In this document: piece by piece, positions 8,913-16,320 of the stretch | How positions within the stretch are numbered: position 1 is the stretch's first letter | Layout: each line of letters begins with the position of its first letter | Source: Mucilaginibacter sp. | Lineage (GTDB): Bacteria > Bacteroidota > Bacteroidia > Sphingobacteriales > Sphingobacteriaceae | Assembly: GCA_028288315.1 (NCBI GenBank) | Contig: JAQBNY010000024.1 | Location: forward strand, 1 to 27,632 | Length of the DNA: 27,632 nucleotides | Direction: 5' to 3' | The notes under the pieces: model-generated | What the model was told of the DNA's origin: nothing | Databases searched by the model: none | Seen by the model: the letters and a program-made list of their open reading frames with translations, nothing else | Program-made: the position numbers and the translations under genes

Positions 8913-9006
8913 TGTCATTGCGAGCGATAGCGTGGCAATCTCGTCGCATGCTAAGTGGTAATGCAATGGCTACGAGATTGCCACGTCGTTCCTCCTCGCA
9001 ATGACA
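8913..9006. repeat. Long two-part palindromic element
   Basis: The outer arms TGTCATTGCGAG (8913-8924) and CTCGCAATGACA (8995-9006) and the inner arms CGTGGCAATCTCGT (8931-8944) and ACGAGATTGCCACG (8972-8985) are perfect complements, 26 bp in all. Unpaired segments of 6 and 9 bases separate the two stems, and the loop is 27 nt. The motif TCATTGCGAG with GGCAATCTC resembles a widespread bacterial intergenic palindrome (recalled, not searched). It lies between lepB and the end of the minus-strand oxidoreductase gene and might end the latter's mRNA. Confidence 0.85.
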
Positions 9007-9033
9007 TATAAGGTGTAGCATTGCTTCCACCAA

Positions 9034-9996
9034 CTACTCTCCAATAAACTTCAATCCAACTTGCTCTCTCGCTTCATCAATCATGGCTATCATTTGCTTT
9101 GACATTTCATGACTAATGATTGGGCTTTCAATAGCACCAGCTCGTATCAGTTCGCAAAAGTGGGCTGTTTCATAATTTAAGCCGCCGGCAATAAAGGGTT
9201 CATTTAGTTCAACAGATCTTCCGTCAAGGTAATCAATAGTAGCTTTAGCAGGGTTCCACCAGTTTTTGTGGATGGTAATATTTCCCAGCGTACCGGCAAT
9301 AAGTGCATCGCCCTTGCCGTGCAAATCAAACCCGGTATATACCTGCGAGTATCCACCGGTGTGTTGAGTTTGAAATATAGCAAACATATCTATGCCGGTT
9401 TCGCCAAAATGCCCCATGGCTTGTATATTAAGCAGGGGGCCCAGCCAGTCTAGGGCTAAAAAGGCTTCGTAGATGCCAATTTGCATTAGGCTGCCACCCG
9501 CAAGCTCATAGCTAAAATTAGGATGGTCCTTACTGATATCAGCCACTGAAGAGCCCGCCCTTACATAGCCAACCTGCCCGATAGGATCTTGCAGTAAATA
9601 CTCTTTTAGTTTTGTATAAAGCGGATAAAAAGGTGGCTTCATTCCTTCCATAAATAATAGCCCGGTTGATTTAGCCACCTCTAAAACTTCTTTTAACTGG
9701 CTCAGATTAATTGTAGCTGGTTTTTCACATAACACATGTTTGCCTGCTTTTAAAGCTTGTTTAGCGTATTGCGCATGGCTGTCAGGCAGGGTGGCAATAT
9801 AAACCGCATCAATATCGCTTGCCAGTAACTCTTCAACACTTGTGCAGGCTTTGCCACCATACTGCTTAACAAAAGCATCTACCGTTTGTGCCCTGCGCGA
9901 CCACGAAGCAGCCAGCTCCGCACCCGGTACTTCCGGTAACCCCTGCATAAAGCGGTGTGCAATGCGCCCGCAGCCTATAATTCCCCAGCGTATCAT
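9034..9996 (-). CDS. Gfo/Idh/MocA family oxidoreductase
   Basis: This is a 320-residue NAD(P)-dependent oxidoreductase, probably acting on a sugar, inositol or trans-dihydrodiol-type substrate in the cytoplasm. The Rossmann loop GCGRIA is at residues 8-13. The family motif EKPA is at 91-94 (HVLCEKPATINLSQL), with the expected alternating strands between. In the C-terminal substrate domain, GGSLMQIGIYEAFL takes the place of the usual GGGxxxDxGxY motif, with Gln where Asp is common. This is closest to the dimeric dihydrodiol dehydrogenase-like branch. ATG 9996. It is a single gene with no metabolic partners nearby, so the substrate cannot be named. Confidence 0.92.
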   Translation of the reverse strand: MIRWGIIGCGRIAHRFMQGLPEVPGAELAASWSRRAQTVDAFVKQYGGKACTSVEELLASDIDAVYIATLPDSHAQYAKQALKAGKHVLCEKPATINLSQLKEVLEVAKSTGLLFMEGMKPPFYPLYTKLKEYLLQDPIGQVGYVRAGSSVADISKDHPNFSYELAGGSLMQIGIYEAFLALDWLGPLLNIQAMGHFGETGIDMFAIFQTQHTGGYSQVYTGFDLHGKGDALIAGTLGNITIHKNWWNPAKATIDYLDGRSVELNEPFIAGGLNYETAHFCELIRAGAIESPIISHEMSKQMIAMIDEAREQVGLKFIGE

Positions 9997-10022
9997 TTAA
10001 GTTGAAATGTAAAAGTTAAAAT

Positions 10023-10055
10023 TAAAAAAGCCCTAAGCTAAAACAGCTTAAGGCT
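10023..10055 (-). terminator. Terminator after the lipoprotein gene
   Basis: On the minus strand AGCCTTAAGCT (10055-10045) pairs with AGCTTAGGGCT (10039-10029), with one mismatch and a 5-nt loop, followed by T6. It lies 23 bases beyond the stop of the lipoprotein gene and just upstream of the oxidoreductase gene. Confidence 0.8.
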
Positions 10056-10077
10056 AATATTTTGCTACCCCAATTAA

Positions 10078-11142
10078 TTATTGGTACTGAATGTAAATAG
10101 GGTATGGTTTGTATCTTGACAAAACTTCATCTGGTGTAAGCATATGGTGAGGTGCTTTTTTAATGTCGTTTTTGTAGAACAATTTAAAACCTGTAAACTG
10201 AACCGGTTCCTGGTTAATAAAGTAGCGGTAGGTGCCGGTTTTTAAGTCAGGCTCGCCCCATCCATCCATATCCATTACTAGCTGTACCTCAGGGTGCAGT
10301 TTAATGTTTTTATAATTGGTTACCATCTTTTTGGTAAAACGGTGAACTATTAAAATTTTTGGCGGCAAGCCATGTTTTTTAACAATTCCGGCTAAGTAAT
10401 TAGATACATAATTAATATCATTTGCATCATAAGTGCCAATCTTTCTGCCAGGCTTACTGCCATCTTTCATAGAAAACTCAGGGTCCATACCAAAATGGAC
10501 TTGTGGCATAGCCAGGTATTTTTCAAACAAAGGTAATTCTGCTTGTATGTTGCTTAACGCAACCTGCACATCTAAAAACACAATTGCATGCGCTTTTTTG
10601 GCAAGTACCAATACACTATCAATTTGCTTAAACGGCATGCGGTAACGGAATTTGCCGTCTTTACCGCCATCGCCTTGTGCAACTACTGCAATGTAATGCA
10701 AAGCAGGTTGAACAGGTGTTTTTGGATCAGCCTTGGTCCATGCCTTTACTTCAGTTTTTAGTTTAGCCAGCATTTCATTAGGCGGAAGTTCGCCTAAAAT
10801 GCCCATTCTTTTTGAATACAGGTTACCATAAAAAGCCACCACACGTTTAAATGGTAAAATAGCGCCACCTATTGGATAAGGCGTGTTTTTAACCGGCCAC
10901 CTGCCTGAAGTATCACCATGAGCATTAAATTTTAGTAAAGAATCATATAGAACTTTATCAATAGGTGGATAGCTTGATTTAGCCACACTTAAAGTATCGG
11001 GCTGCTCATCTTCGGATTTTTTGGCTGTAGTGTCCGATTTTCTATCTGGTGCCTTTTTACCGTCGCTTTGATTACAGCTTGAGAAAAATACTACCGTGCA
11101 AAGTACAAACAGGGCAGAAAAAATTACGCTTTTAAATTTCAT
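10078..11142 (-). CDS. Uncharacterised conserved lipoprotein
   Basis: This is a 354-residue lipoprotein of unknown function. The signal sequence ends in a lipobox FFSSC with Cys23 as the lipidation site. A charged linker with many Lys, Asp and Ser residues follows. The mature part starts near residue 75 (GGAILPFKRVVAFYGNLYSKRMGILG). Repeated strand-like segments end in acidic residues: VFLDVQV, FGMDPEF, LVMDMDGWG. The last segments are FTGFKLFY and IYIQYQ. That layout suggests a TIM-barrel with glycoside-hydrolase-like carboxylates, but this is inference. I recall similar lipoproteins in actinobacteria and other phyla, all of unknown function. ATG 11142. It has its own terminator and no operon partner. 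Confidence 0.8.
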   Translation of the reverse strand: MKFKSVIFSALFVLCTVVFFSSCNQSDGKKAPDRKSDTTAKKSEDEQPDTLSVAKSSYPPIDKVLYDSLLKFNAHGDTSGRWPVKNTPYPIGGAILPFKRVVAFYGNLYSKRMGILGELPPNEMLAKLKTEVKAWTKADPKTPVQPALHYIAVVAQGDGGKDGKFRYRMPFKQIDSVLVLAKKAHAIVFLDVQVALSNIQAELPLFEKYLAMPQVHFGMDPEFSMKDGSKPGRKIGTYDANDINYVSNYLAGIVKKHGLPPKILIVHRFTKKMVTNYKNIKLHPEVQLVMDMDGWGEPDLKTGTYRYFINQEPVQFTGFKLFYKNDIKKAPHHMLTPDEVLSRYKPYPIYIQYQ

Positions 11143-11241
11143 AAATGGGGTGACGTTTTATTGCTGTGCAGATATGTTTTTGCTGCTATTTAACACTAAA
11201 TAAATAATAATTCTTGTAAAGATAGAAATTGATGAAGGTTA

Positions 11242-12129
11242 TTAAGCTTTATTTTTATAAAACTTGCCAAACACACCTAACGGTAACTTAGGGCCGGCGG
11301 TTGCCTGTAAATATAATTCGCCTATTTCCAGGTTTTGTACCTTAGGATATGCCTGCTTAATTAAATTCTCGATAATTACTGACGAGAAGCCAAGTGAATA
11401 GGTGTTTAATATCAGAAAGTGTTCCTCCGGATCAAGCAGCTGCATAACATCGTTCATCATTTCATTAATGTTATCTTCAAGTTTCCACTTTTCGCCATTG
11501 GGGCCGTTGCCATAAGCAGGCGGGTCAAGTATGATACCGTTATAAACTTTGCCGCGCTTCACCTCGCGCTTCACAAATTTTAAAGCATCTTCTACCATCC
11601 AGCGGATATCTTTTAAACCAGACAGGTCCTGGTTCTCATTGGCCCAGGTAACCACTTGTTTAATAGAATCTACGTGAGTAGTATCTGCACCTGCTGCACG
11701 GGCAATTAGTGATGCGCCACCAGTGTAAGCAAACAGGTTAAGCACTTTGGGTACAGGGGTTTTAAACTTTTTAATGTTATCAGAAATATAATCCCAGTTA
11801 ACAGCCTGCTCCGGAAAAATACCCAGATGCTTAAATGAAGTTAAACCCAAACGAAACTTTATAGCAACATCATTATTCTTGTATTCAACGTGCCAGCGGT
11901 CGGGCGTTTTTGGGTCTTTTTTTATCCAGTCGCCAGCAGTTGCAGAACGGCCCTTAAATTTTATATGATGCAGTTTTTGCCATTCTGCTTCGGTTAAAGC
12001 TTTGCTCCACACGGCCTGTGGCTCGGGGCGAATAAGTATTATATTGCCAAACCGTTCCAGTTTTTCAAAGTCGCCGCAATCAATCAGCTCGTAATCTTTC
12101 CAGTAGGTTGGGGTAAGAAGTTGGATCAT
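11242..12129 (-). CDS. COG1092-type SAM-dependent methyltransferase
   Basis: This 295-residue protein is a class I SAM methyltransferase of the RlmI/RlmK-like (COG1092) group, which mostly modifies 23S rRNA. The SAM-binding motif I is NLFAYTGGAS at 131-140, followed by acidic Asp154 (VDSIKQ). The catalytic motif IV is LDPPAYGNG at 201-209. Residues 28-110 form a small N-terminal beta-rich region (FGNIILIRPEPQAVW). No PUA domain is visible, unlike RlmI, so the exact target base is unknown. ATG 12129. Upstream lie mlaF and a repeat-rich gap of 85 bases. Confidence 0.88.
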   Translation of the reverse strand: MIQLLTPTYWKDYELIDCGDFEKLERFGNIILIRPEPQAVWSKALTEAEWQKLHHIKFKGRSATAGDWIKKDPKTPDRWHVEYKNNDVAIKFRLGLTSFKHLGIFPEQAVNWDYISDNIKKFKTPVPKVLNLFAYTGGASLIARAAGADTTHVDSIKQVVTWANENQDLSGLKDIRWMVEDALKFVKREVKRGKVYNGIILDPPAYGNGPNGEKWKLEDNINEMMNDVMQLLDPEEHFLILNTYSLGFSSVIIENLIKQAYPKVQNLEIGELYLQATAGPKLPLGVFGKFYKNKA

Positions 12130-12137
12130 TTTTTATC

Positions 12138-12216
12138 AGTTTGCAGTTTTAAGTTTGCAGTAAAAGTTTGCAAATATAGATAAAGCGATGCCAACTGCTA
12201 ACTGTAACTGCAAACT
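12138..12216. repeat. AGTTTGCAGT repeat cluster
   Basis: Three direct copies of AGTTTGCA(GT) lie at 12138-12148, 12152-12161 and 12165-12172. An exact inverted copy, AACTGCAAACT, is at 12206-12216 and overlaps the mlaF stop codon (12217-12215). The array can form a hairpin of 11 bp between its outer members in the mlaF-methyltransferase transcript. Three irregular copies are too few and too short for a CRISPR. Confidence 0.65.
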
Positions 12217-12967
12217 ACAGTTTAGACTTTGCTGCCTGCATAAACTTACTGGCAAATACAAAATCGTTAAGTTCTTTGTTATCAGTATGGGCAATTTCTT
12301 TGCTTGAACCTTCCCACCATTTTTGGCCCTGGTGCAAAAAAATAATATGATCGCCAATGCCCATCACCGAATTCATATCATGAGTAACCACAACAGTTGT
12401 CATTTCATACTCTGTAGTTAGCTCGTCAATCAACTCATCTATCAGGATGGAAGTTTTTGGATCGAGGCCCGAGTTAGGCTCATCAACAAATAAATATTTT
12501 GGCTGCATGGATATGGCACGGGCAATACCCACACGTTTTTTCATGCCGCCTGATAGTTCTGCCGGGTAAAGCTTATTCTTGCCCTTTAGATTAACTCTTT
12601 CCAGGCAAAAATTAGCACGTTCCAGCTTTTCTTCTTTTGATTGCTTGGTGAACAGGTTAAGCGGAAACATTATATTTTCTTCAACCGTCATGGAGTCAAA
12701 CAACGCGGAGTTTTGGAATAGCATACCTATTTGTGTACGGATAGGCACACGTTCGGTAAAATCCATTTCGGTAAAGTTTTGCTCTTCAAAAAATACCTGT
12801 CCTTTGGTGGGTTCATGTAAGCCTACAATACATTTAAGCAAAGTAGTTTTACCAGAGCCCGAACCGCCTATTATGAGATTATTTTTCCTAGTATGGAAAG
12901 TAGCGCTGATACCTTTAAGCACTTCATTATCCCCAAATGTTTTATAAATATCTTTAACTTCGATCAT
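12215..12967 (-). CDS. mlaF: ABC transporter ATPase, MlaF type
   Basis: This is the 250-residue ATPase of a Mla-type phospholipid transporter, which moves lipids between the inner and outer membranes. The Walker A box GGSGSGKT is at 34-41, the Q-loop at Gln85 (MLFQNS), the ABC signature LSGGMKKR at 138-145, and Walker B YLFVDEP at 158-164. The LSGGMKKRVGIARA form and the DEPNSGLDP segment are typical of MlaF/Ttg2A. Its ATG overlaps the TGA of mlaE (12964-12967), so the two are translationally coupled. A substrate-binding MlaD (MCE) gene does not follow; the next gene is a methyltransferase. Confidence 0.92.
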   Translation of the reverse strand: MIEVKDIYKTFGDNEVLKGISATFHTRKNNLIIGGSGSGKTTLLKCIVGLHEPTKGQVFFEEQNFTEMDFTERVPIRTQIGMLFQNSALFDSMTVEENIMFPLNLFTKQSKEEKLERANFCLERVNLKGKNKLYPAELSGGMKKRVGIARAISMQPKYLFVDEPNSGLDPKTSILIDELIDELTTEYEMTTVVVTHDMNSVMGIGDHIIFLHQGQKWWEGSSKEIAHTDNKELNDFVFASKFMQAAKSKL

Positions 12968-13695
12968 AGCATTATACTTGTGATCATAAGGTCAGCAAAT
13001 AAGATCCATACGCAACTATAAACCACACCTGCTGTTGCCGACTGGCCAACTTCAAGTGCGCCGCCTGATGTATAAAAGCCCTGGTAAGAACATATAGAAG
13101 CAATGATAAAACCAAAAACAAAGGCTTTAACCAACGCCACTCGTATAGTAAGGCCATCAAAACCCTCATTTACACCCATTATGTAATCTGCAGGGGTAAT
13201 ATCACCAGTTACAATACATGCAATGTAACCACCTGTAATGCCAAGCATTATTGATATAATAACCAGCATTGGCACCATTGTAATACCGGCAATTATTTTA
13301 GGAGATATTAAATAGCCAGGCGCGTTTACTCCCATAATTTCAAGAGCGTCAATCTGCTCGGTAACTCTCATGGTGCCTATTTGAGACGCAAAGCTTGAAC
13401 CCACACGGCCTGCAAGCACCAGTGATGAAATAGTAGGGCTAAACTCCAGAATGTTTGAGTCGCGTGCTATACTGCCGGCAATACTGCGCGGTACTAACGG
13501 GCTGGATAGCTGAAATGCTACCTGTATAGTAGTTGCCGCGCCAATAAAAACAGATATGATACTGATAATGCCCAGCGAGCCTATACCTACTGATACCATT
13601 TCGAGCATTACCTCTTTCCAGTAAACACTGAACTTTTCGGGCTTTTTAAAACTTAATTGTAGTAAGAGTATATATTTTCCTAAACTTTGAAACAT
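12964..13695 (-). CDS. mlaE: MlaE-type ABC transporter permease
   Basis: This is the 243-residue inner-membrane permease of the Mla-type lipid transporter. It carries the MlaE family signature GRVGSSFASQIGTMRVTEQ, followed by IDALEIMGVNAP, which is the coupling region to MlaF. About five hydrophobic segments can be seen: around 37-55, 80-95, 140-165, 195-215 and 225-243. The N-terminal amphipathic region (SFKKPEKFSVYWKEVMLEM) fits the interface helix. Start ATG 13695. It overlaps mlaF by four bases. The 159-base gap upstream is shared with the divergent SDR gene and must hold both promoters. Confidence 0.93.
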   Translation of the reverse strand: MFQSLGKYILLLQLSFKKPEKFSVYWKEVMLEMVSVGIGSLGIISIISVFIGAATTIQVAFQLSSPLVPRSIAGSIARDSNILEFSPTISSLVLAGRVGSSFASQIGTMRVTEQIDALEIMGVNAPGYLISPKIIAGITMVPMLVIISIMLGITGGYIACIVTGDITPADYIMGVNEGFDGLTIRVALVKAFVFGFIIASICSYQGFYTSGGALEVGQSATAGVVYSCVWILFADLMITSIML

Positions 13696-13854
13696 TGTGA
13701 TAATAAAAATCGGTTAAAAATACGTTTTTTAATTTAAGCTATGCTGGTTGATATATGGAGTTAATTAAATGGGATATATTTATCAAATGAAATATTCATG
13801 TCTATTACGTAAAAACTTGGACTCTTGTTTATTTCAGTATAAAAAAGATCAAAA

Positions 13855-14559
13855 ATGAAAAACGCTTTAATTACCGGAGCAACTAAAGGCATTGGCCGCG
13901 CTGTTGCCATAGCTTTTGCTAAACAAGGAATAAATGTGGCAATTTGTTCTCGTAACGAAAAAGAATTATCAGATTTTAAAGCCGAATTAGAAGAAATTAA
14001 CCCACAGATTACCATTGCGGCCATAGTTGCAGATTGCAGTAAGCGTGATGAGTTGATAAATTTTGCTTCATTCACCGAGAAAAAGCTGGGTTTCGTCGGT
14101 ATTATTGTGAATAATGTGGGTATGTACAAGTACTCAACTATACTTAATGACAGCGAAGATTCCTTCCAAAAACAGATAGATACTAACCTTATGCCAACCT
14201 ATGAACTATACCGTTTCTTCGGTAAAAGTATGGTTTCTGTCGGTGAAGGGCATATATTCAATATATGCTCTGTTGCGGCCATAAACCCCATAGCTGAAGC
14301 AGGGGTGTACAGTGTAACAAAATATGCCCTATTAGGTCTTAATAAGGTAATGAGGCTCGAAATGCAGGAACATGGTGTTAAGGTAACAGCAATAATTCCG
14401 GGGTCAACATTAACAGATTCATGGCGCGGCCAGAAGGTTGATAAAACCAAGATGGTAATGCCTGAAGATATAGCATCGGCTATCATAAATATTTACAATA
14501 TGAGCACCGGGGCCAATGTTGATGAAATGATCATAAAACCTGCAGGAGGTCAATTATAA
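13855..14559 (+). CDS. Short-chain dehydrogenase/reductase
   Basis: This 234-residue classical SDR binds NAD(P) and reduces a carbonyl substrate. The cofactor motif TGATKGIG is at 7-14, NNVG at 86-89, and the catalytic tetrad is Asn111, Ser139, Tyr152 and Lys156 (GVYSVTKYAL). The PGSTLTDSW segment after strand 6 is normal. It resembles FabG-like enzymes and 3-ketoacyl-ACP reductases, but the short length and absence of fab neighbours leave the substrate open. ATG 13855. A PspC gene follows after 22 bases on the same strand, so the two may share a transcript; a functional link is not evident. Confidence 0.9.
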   Translation: MKNALITGATKGIGRAVAIAFAKQGINVAICSRNEKELSDFKAELEEINPQITIAAIVADCSKRDELINFASFTEKKLGFVGIIVNNVGMYKYSTILNDSEDSFQKQIDTNLMPTYELYRFFGKSMVSVGEGHIFNICSVAAINPIAEAGVYSVTKYALLGLNKVMRLEMQEHGVKVTAIIPGSTLTDSWRGQKVDKTKMVMPEDIASAIINIYNMSTGANVDEMIIKPAGGQL

Positions 14560-14581
14560 GAACACTAAAAAACTAAATAAA

Positions 14582-15196
14582 ATGGAAAAGAAACTTTATC
14601 GTGATGAACACCACAAGATGATTGGTGGTGTTTGTGCAGGCCTGGCAGATTATTTTAACGTTGATGTATCAATAATACGTGCCATATTTTTATTAAGCCT
14701 TGTATTAAAAGGCGTAGGCTTTTTACCTTATGTAGTTTTATGGATTGTATTGCCAAAAAGAAAATATGACTTTTATAACCCTAATCCTAACATAAATCCG
14801 GGGGTTGATTATACTAACTTTAACCCGGGATACGACAGTCCTAAGGTTGATTACTCAGTACCGCCGCCAAATGCAAGTCAGCCATTTATGCCTGCTCCGG
14901 CAAAAAAATCAAATGCCGGTTTAATATTTGGCGTGGTGCTTATTGTTTTGGGTGGTATTTTTTTATTGGATGAGTTTAATATTTTCCCCGACTTTGATTT
15001 TGAAAGAACATGGCCGGTAATATTAGTAGCTATAGGTGCTATGCTGATATTTACAGGACAAAAGAAACAAGCCTGGGAAAAACACGATTGGCAAAATACA
15101 TCATCCACAACTGATAGTAAAGTAAATACTGACGCTACAGATGAAAGTACCGAGGCAGATAAAAAGGATGATCAAACTAATTCATCAACTATATAG
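14582..15196 (+). CDS. PspC domain protein with LiaI/LiaF-like membrane segment
   Basis: This 204-residue membrane protein starts with a PspC domain (1-60: KKLYRDEHHKMIGGVCAGLA, then a membrane segment at 33-58 ending LPKR). PspC domains are found in envelope-stress systems, where they bind PspA or act as toxins or sensors. A proline/asparagine-rich linker (61-108) leads to a second membrane unit (112-129 and 143-157, IVLGGIFLLDEFNIF...RTWPVILVAIGAML) that matches the one at the start of the next gene's product. The acidic tail (DATDESTEADKKDDQ) is probably cytoplasmic. ATG 14582. A hairpin starts at its stop codon and the LiaF-like gene follows after 61 bases. Confidence 0.9.
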   Translation: MEKKLYRDEHHKMIGGVCAGLADYFNVDVSIIRAIFLLSLVLKGVGFLPYVVLWIVLPKRKYDFYNPNPNINPGVDYTNFNPGYDSPKVDYSVPPPNASQPFMPAPAKKSNAGLIFGVVLIVLGGIFLLDEFNIFPDFDFERTWPVILVAIGAMLIFTGQKKQAWEKHDWQNTSSTTDSKVNTDATDESTEADKKDDQTNSSTI

Positions 15197-15239
15197 TAAT
15201 GAAACCATCATGCACTTTGTTGCATGATCAAACCATTAC
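15196..15239 (+). repeat. Two-stem hairpin between PspC and LiaF-like genes
   Basis: GTAATG (15196-15201) pairs with CATTAC (15234-15239), and ATCATGCA (15207-15214) pairs with TGCATGAT (15221-15228). A symmetrical 5+5 internal loop and a 6-nt apical loop separate the parts. The left foot takes in the last base of the TAG stop, and the next ATG is 19 bases further on. No T-run follows, so mRNA processing, stability or translation control is likelier than termination. Confidence 0.75.
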
Positions 15240-15257
15240 AATTAAATACATACGAAA

Positions 15258-16250
15258 ATGAGAAGTGAAAAAATAATGCCAGGTGTTATCCTGGTTGCAA
15301 TAGGCGCCATATTCCTGTTAAATAATTACGATGTGATTGATTTTCATTGGGGGAACCTGATACGTTTATGGCCGATATTTTTAATTATGGGTGGTGTTAA
15401 CCTGGTTTTCGCCAACAACAAATCGGCATGGGCTACTCTACTTAAAATAGCAGTTGTAGTAGCAGGGTTTGGCCTGCTGATTTTTGCGCATGTTGAAAAT
15501 AATTTCTTTTTCCCCCGCTATGGCTGGCATCACAATCACAGGGATAATTATGATAATAGTGATGACAATGACAGTGGCAATGATGATGATACTGACTCAA
15601 AAGATATTGTACGTGTTGAAGGAAGCAGCACATATAGCGAGCCTTACAACGCAACAGCTACATCAGCAATACTTAATATTAGTGGCGGTGGTACGGTTTA
15701 TACCTTAAAAGATTCTACCAGCGAACTGTTTAACGCAGTTACCAAAGAGTTTTATAACAAATTTGAGTTTACCCACAGTATGGAAGGAAATGTACCTGTA
15801 CTTGGTTTGCACATGAAAAAGAAAAATGGCAATCACTTTGATTGGGACAGCGAAAAAACAAGCTCTGCCGATATTAAATTAAATGTTAATCCCGAATGGG
15901 AAGTGAATGTTGAAGCAGGAGCTACTAAACTGGATTTTGATCTGAGTAAATTCAAAGTGAAAAAACTTAAACTAAGCGGAGGTGCCGCATCTTTTAATAT
16001 TAAATTAGGTGAGCCTTTGGCAACTACAAATGTTGAGGTTTCAACAGGCGTATCTGAAGTAAATATTAAAGTGCCTCAAAACGCAGCATGCCGTATTGAA
16101 TCAAGCTCTGGCCTGTCATCAACAGATTTTAATGGCTTTACCAACAATGGCGATAACACCTATCAAACTGCAGGCTTTGATGCTGCTAAAAATAAAATGT
16201 ACATCCATATGAAAGGTGGCGTGTCTGACTTTAAAGTGACCCGTTACTAA
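15258..16250 (+). CDS. LiaF-like membrane protein
   Basis: This 330-residue protein begins with the LiaI/LiaF-type membrane region (about 7-21, 37-51 and 60-79; IAIGAIFLLNNYDV..LWPIFLIMGG). A linker at 91-116 is very rich in His, Asp, Asn and Gly. The C-terminal half (about 130-330) is a repetitive beta-rich domain (KLKLSGGAASFNIKLG, STGVSEVNIKVP, MKGGVSDFKV) of the kind seen in LiaF and related cell-wall stress proteins. LiaF in Firmicutes keeps the LiaSR two-component system off; no LiaS or LiaR gene is present here. Together with the PspC gene upstream it suggests an envelope-stress role. ATG 15258. Confidence 0.85.
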   Translation: MRSEKIMPGVILVAIGAIFLLNNYDVIDFHWGNLIRLWPIFLIMGGVNLVFANNKSAWATLLKIAVVVAGFGLLIFAHVENNFFFPRYGWHHNHRDNYDNSDDNDSGNDDDTDSKDIVRVEGSSTYSEPYNATATSAILNISGGGTVYTLKDSTSELFNAVTKEFYNKFEFTHSMEGNVPVLGLHMKKKNGNHFDWDSEKTSSADIKLNVNPEWEVNVEAGATKLDFDLSKFKVKKLKLSGGAASFNIKLGEPLATTNVEVSTGVSEVNIKVPQNAACRIESSSGLSSTDFNGFTNNGDNTYQTAGFDAAKNKMYIHMKGGVSDFKVTRY

Positions 16251-16259
16251 TAGCTTTAA

Positions 16260-16320
16260 AAAGCCGGAGGTTTATATGCATTAATCCTTAAATTTGATGA
16301 CCATGCAATCCTCCGGCTTT
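16260..16320 (+). promoter_or_regulatory. Hairpin enclosing the GYF_2-RDD start codon
   Basis: AAAGCCGGAGG (16260-16270) and CCTCCGGCTTT (16310-16320) are perfect 11-bp complements around a 39-nt loop. The loop contains both candidate start codons (ATG 16297 and ATG 16303), and the right arm codes for residues SSGF. It may terminate most LiaF transcripts (right arm ends CTTTAATAC) and/or control translation of the RDD gene. Which applies cannot be decided from sequence. Confidence 0.7.

Noticed and set aside
12138..12172. Possible CRISPR-like direct repeats (AGTTTGCAGT)
   Set aside because: Only three short copies with 3-4 base spacers, no cas genes nearby; a simple repeat cluster.
12136..12357. 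73-codon minus-strand frame overlapping the mlaF 3' end
   Set aside because: Lies within mlaF and the AGTTTGCAGT repeats; composition follows the repeats, not a protein.
13761..14129. 122-codon open frame on the minus strand within the SDR gene
   Set aside because: Antisense to a clear SDR with full catalytic residues; no recognisable protein features.
15442..15708. Cys/His-rich open frames on both strands over the LiaF-like linker
   Set aside because: They arise from the GAT/GAC-rich codons of the Asp/His linker read in other frames.
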